Translations under genes and position numbers: made by a program | Shown: positions 53,014 to 53,081 of the stretch, one piece after another | Numbering within the stretch: position 1 is the stretch's first letter | How the letters are laid out: the number at the start of each line of letters is the position of its first letter | Assembly (NCBI GenBank): GCA_013203465.1 | Contig: JABMNR010000177.1 | Coordinates: 1-53,081, forward strand | Direction of reading: 5' to 3' | From: Alphaproteobacteria bacterium | Lineage (GTDB): Bacteria; Pseudomonadota; Alphaproteobacteria; Thalassobaculales; Thalassobaculaceae | DNA: 53,081 nt | Notes under the pieces: model-generated | Databases searched by the model: none | What the model was told of the DNA's origin: nothing | What the model saw: only the letters and a program-made list of their open reading frames with translations

Positions 53014-53081
53014 GGAGACGTGGCAGAGTGGTCGATCGCGCACGCTTGGAAAGCGTGTATAGGGCAACCTATCGAGGGTTC
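53014..53081 (+). tRNA. tRNA-Ser(GGA), 3' end cut
   Basis: GGAGACGTGGCAGAGTGG is a typical tRNA-Ser 5' end with the D-arm; the anticodon arm has the loop CTTGGAAAG, giving anticodon GGA, which reads UCC/UCU. A variable arm (TATAGGGCAACCTATC) and the start of the T-arm (GAGGGTTC) follow. The window ends before the T-arm closes. Confidence 0.9.

Noticed and set aside
53014-53081. tRNA-Ser as attachment site of an integrated island
   Set aside because: No integrase, direct repeat or mobility gene is visible; the composition change is better explained by the break inside ald.

Overview
The window is GC-rich, densely coding alphaproteobacterial DNA up to about 49.85 kb. Most proteins look Rhodospirillales-like (family-level impression, no search was run). 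Shine-Dalgarno sites are good, many genes overlap by 4 or 8 bases, and one perfect TTAA-N7-TTAA CtrA-type box is present. From about 49.85 kb to the right edge the DNA looks different. Glutamate codon choice flips inside ald, GC drops, GC-rich palindromic intergenic repeats appear, and two secreted cyclophilin-like paralogues of a type I associate with Sphingomonadales follow, ending in a cut tRNA-Ser(GGA). I read this as a junction between two genomes, most likely an assembly chimera, less likely recombination.

Layout. 0-5 kb: heme-binding-type chemotaxis receptor (cut by the left edge), M81 peptidase, a cupin-like protein, a degenerate receiver protein. 4.4-9.97 kb: bifunctional tRNA modification enzyme MnmC, a small conserved-looking protein, SDR, aldo/keto reductase, cyclopropane fatty acid synthase. 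10-12.6 kb: an operon of a small protein, an alpha/beta hydrolase, a class II aldolase and a YcgN-type cysteine-cluster protein. 12.7-14.4 kb: a QmcA/NfeD membrane pair and a small membrane protein. 14.4-22.2 kb: PAS protein, VOC protein plus amidase, DUF2459 protein, N-acyl-D-amino-acid deacylase, zinc alcohol dehydrogenase overlapping an enolase-superfamily enzyme, flavin reductase. 22.3-24.7 kb: GAF histidine kinase and a sulfotransferase.

24.6-31.2 kb is one minus-strand operon: binding protein, two permeases and two ATPases of a Dpp/Opp-type peptide transporter, ending in an N-formylglutamate amidohydrolase. A 13-bp UUCG-capped hairpin sits between the binding-protein gene and the permease genes. 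31.4-36.9 kb holds an aspartoacylase-like hydrolase, an AbrB-family membrane protein, an SDR, ChrA, a tiny protein and a lysophospholipase-like hydrolase.

36.9-47.7 kb is a polyamine region: a PotABCD-type ABC transporter, a putrescine-type aminotransferase, two divergently transcribed glutamine-synthetase-like (gamma-glutamylpolyamine synthetase) genes and a PuuB-like FAD oxidase. Together these give uptake plus two possible entry routes into putrescine breakdown (transamination or gamma-glutamylation followed by oxidation). 47.8-48.9 kb has a MinD/FlhG-like ATPase preceded by a small overlapping upstream reading frame and a near-consensus CtrA site.

The overall theme of the main part is scavenging of peptides, N-acyl and N-formyl amino acids, amides and polyamines. 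I see no CRISPR array, prophage, insertion sequence or classical defence system. The most unusual signals are the mosaic ald gene, an enolase-superfamily enzyme lacking its first metal-ligand Asp, a receiver domain with Glu in place of the phospho-Asp, and the small leader frame before the FlhG-like gene.
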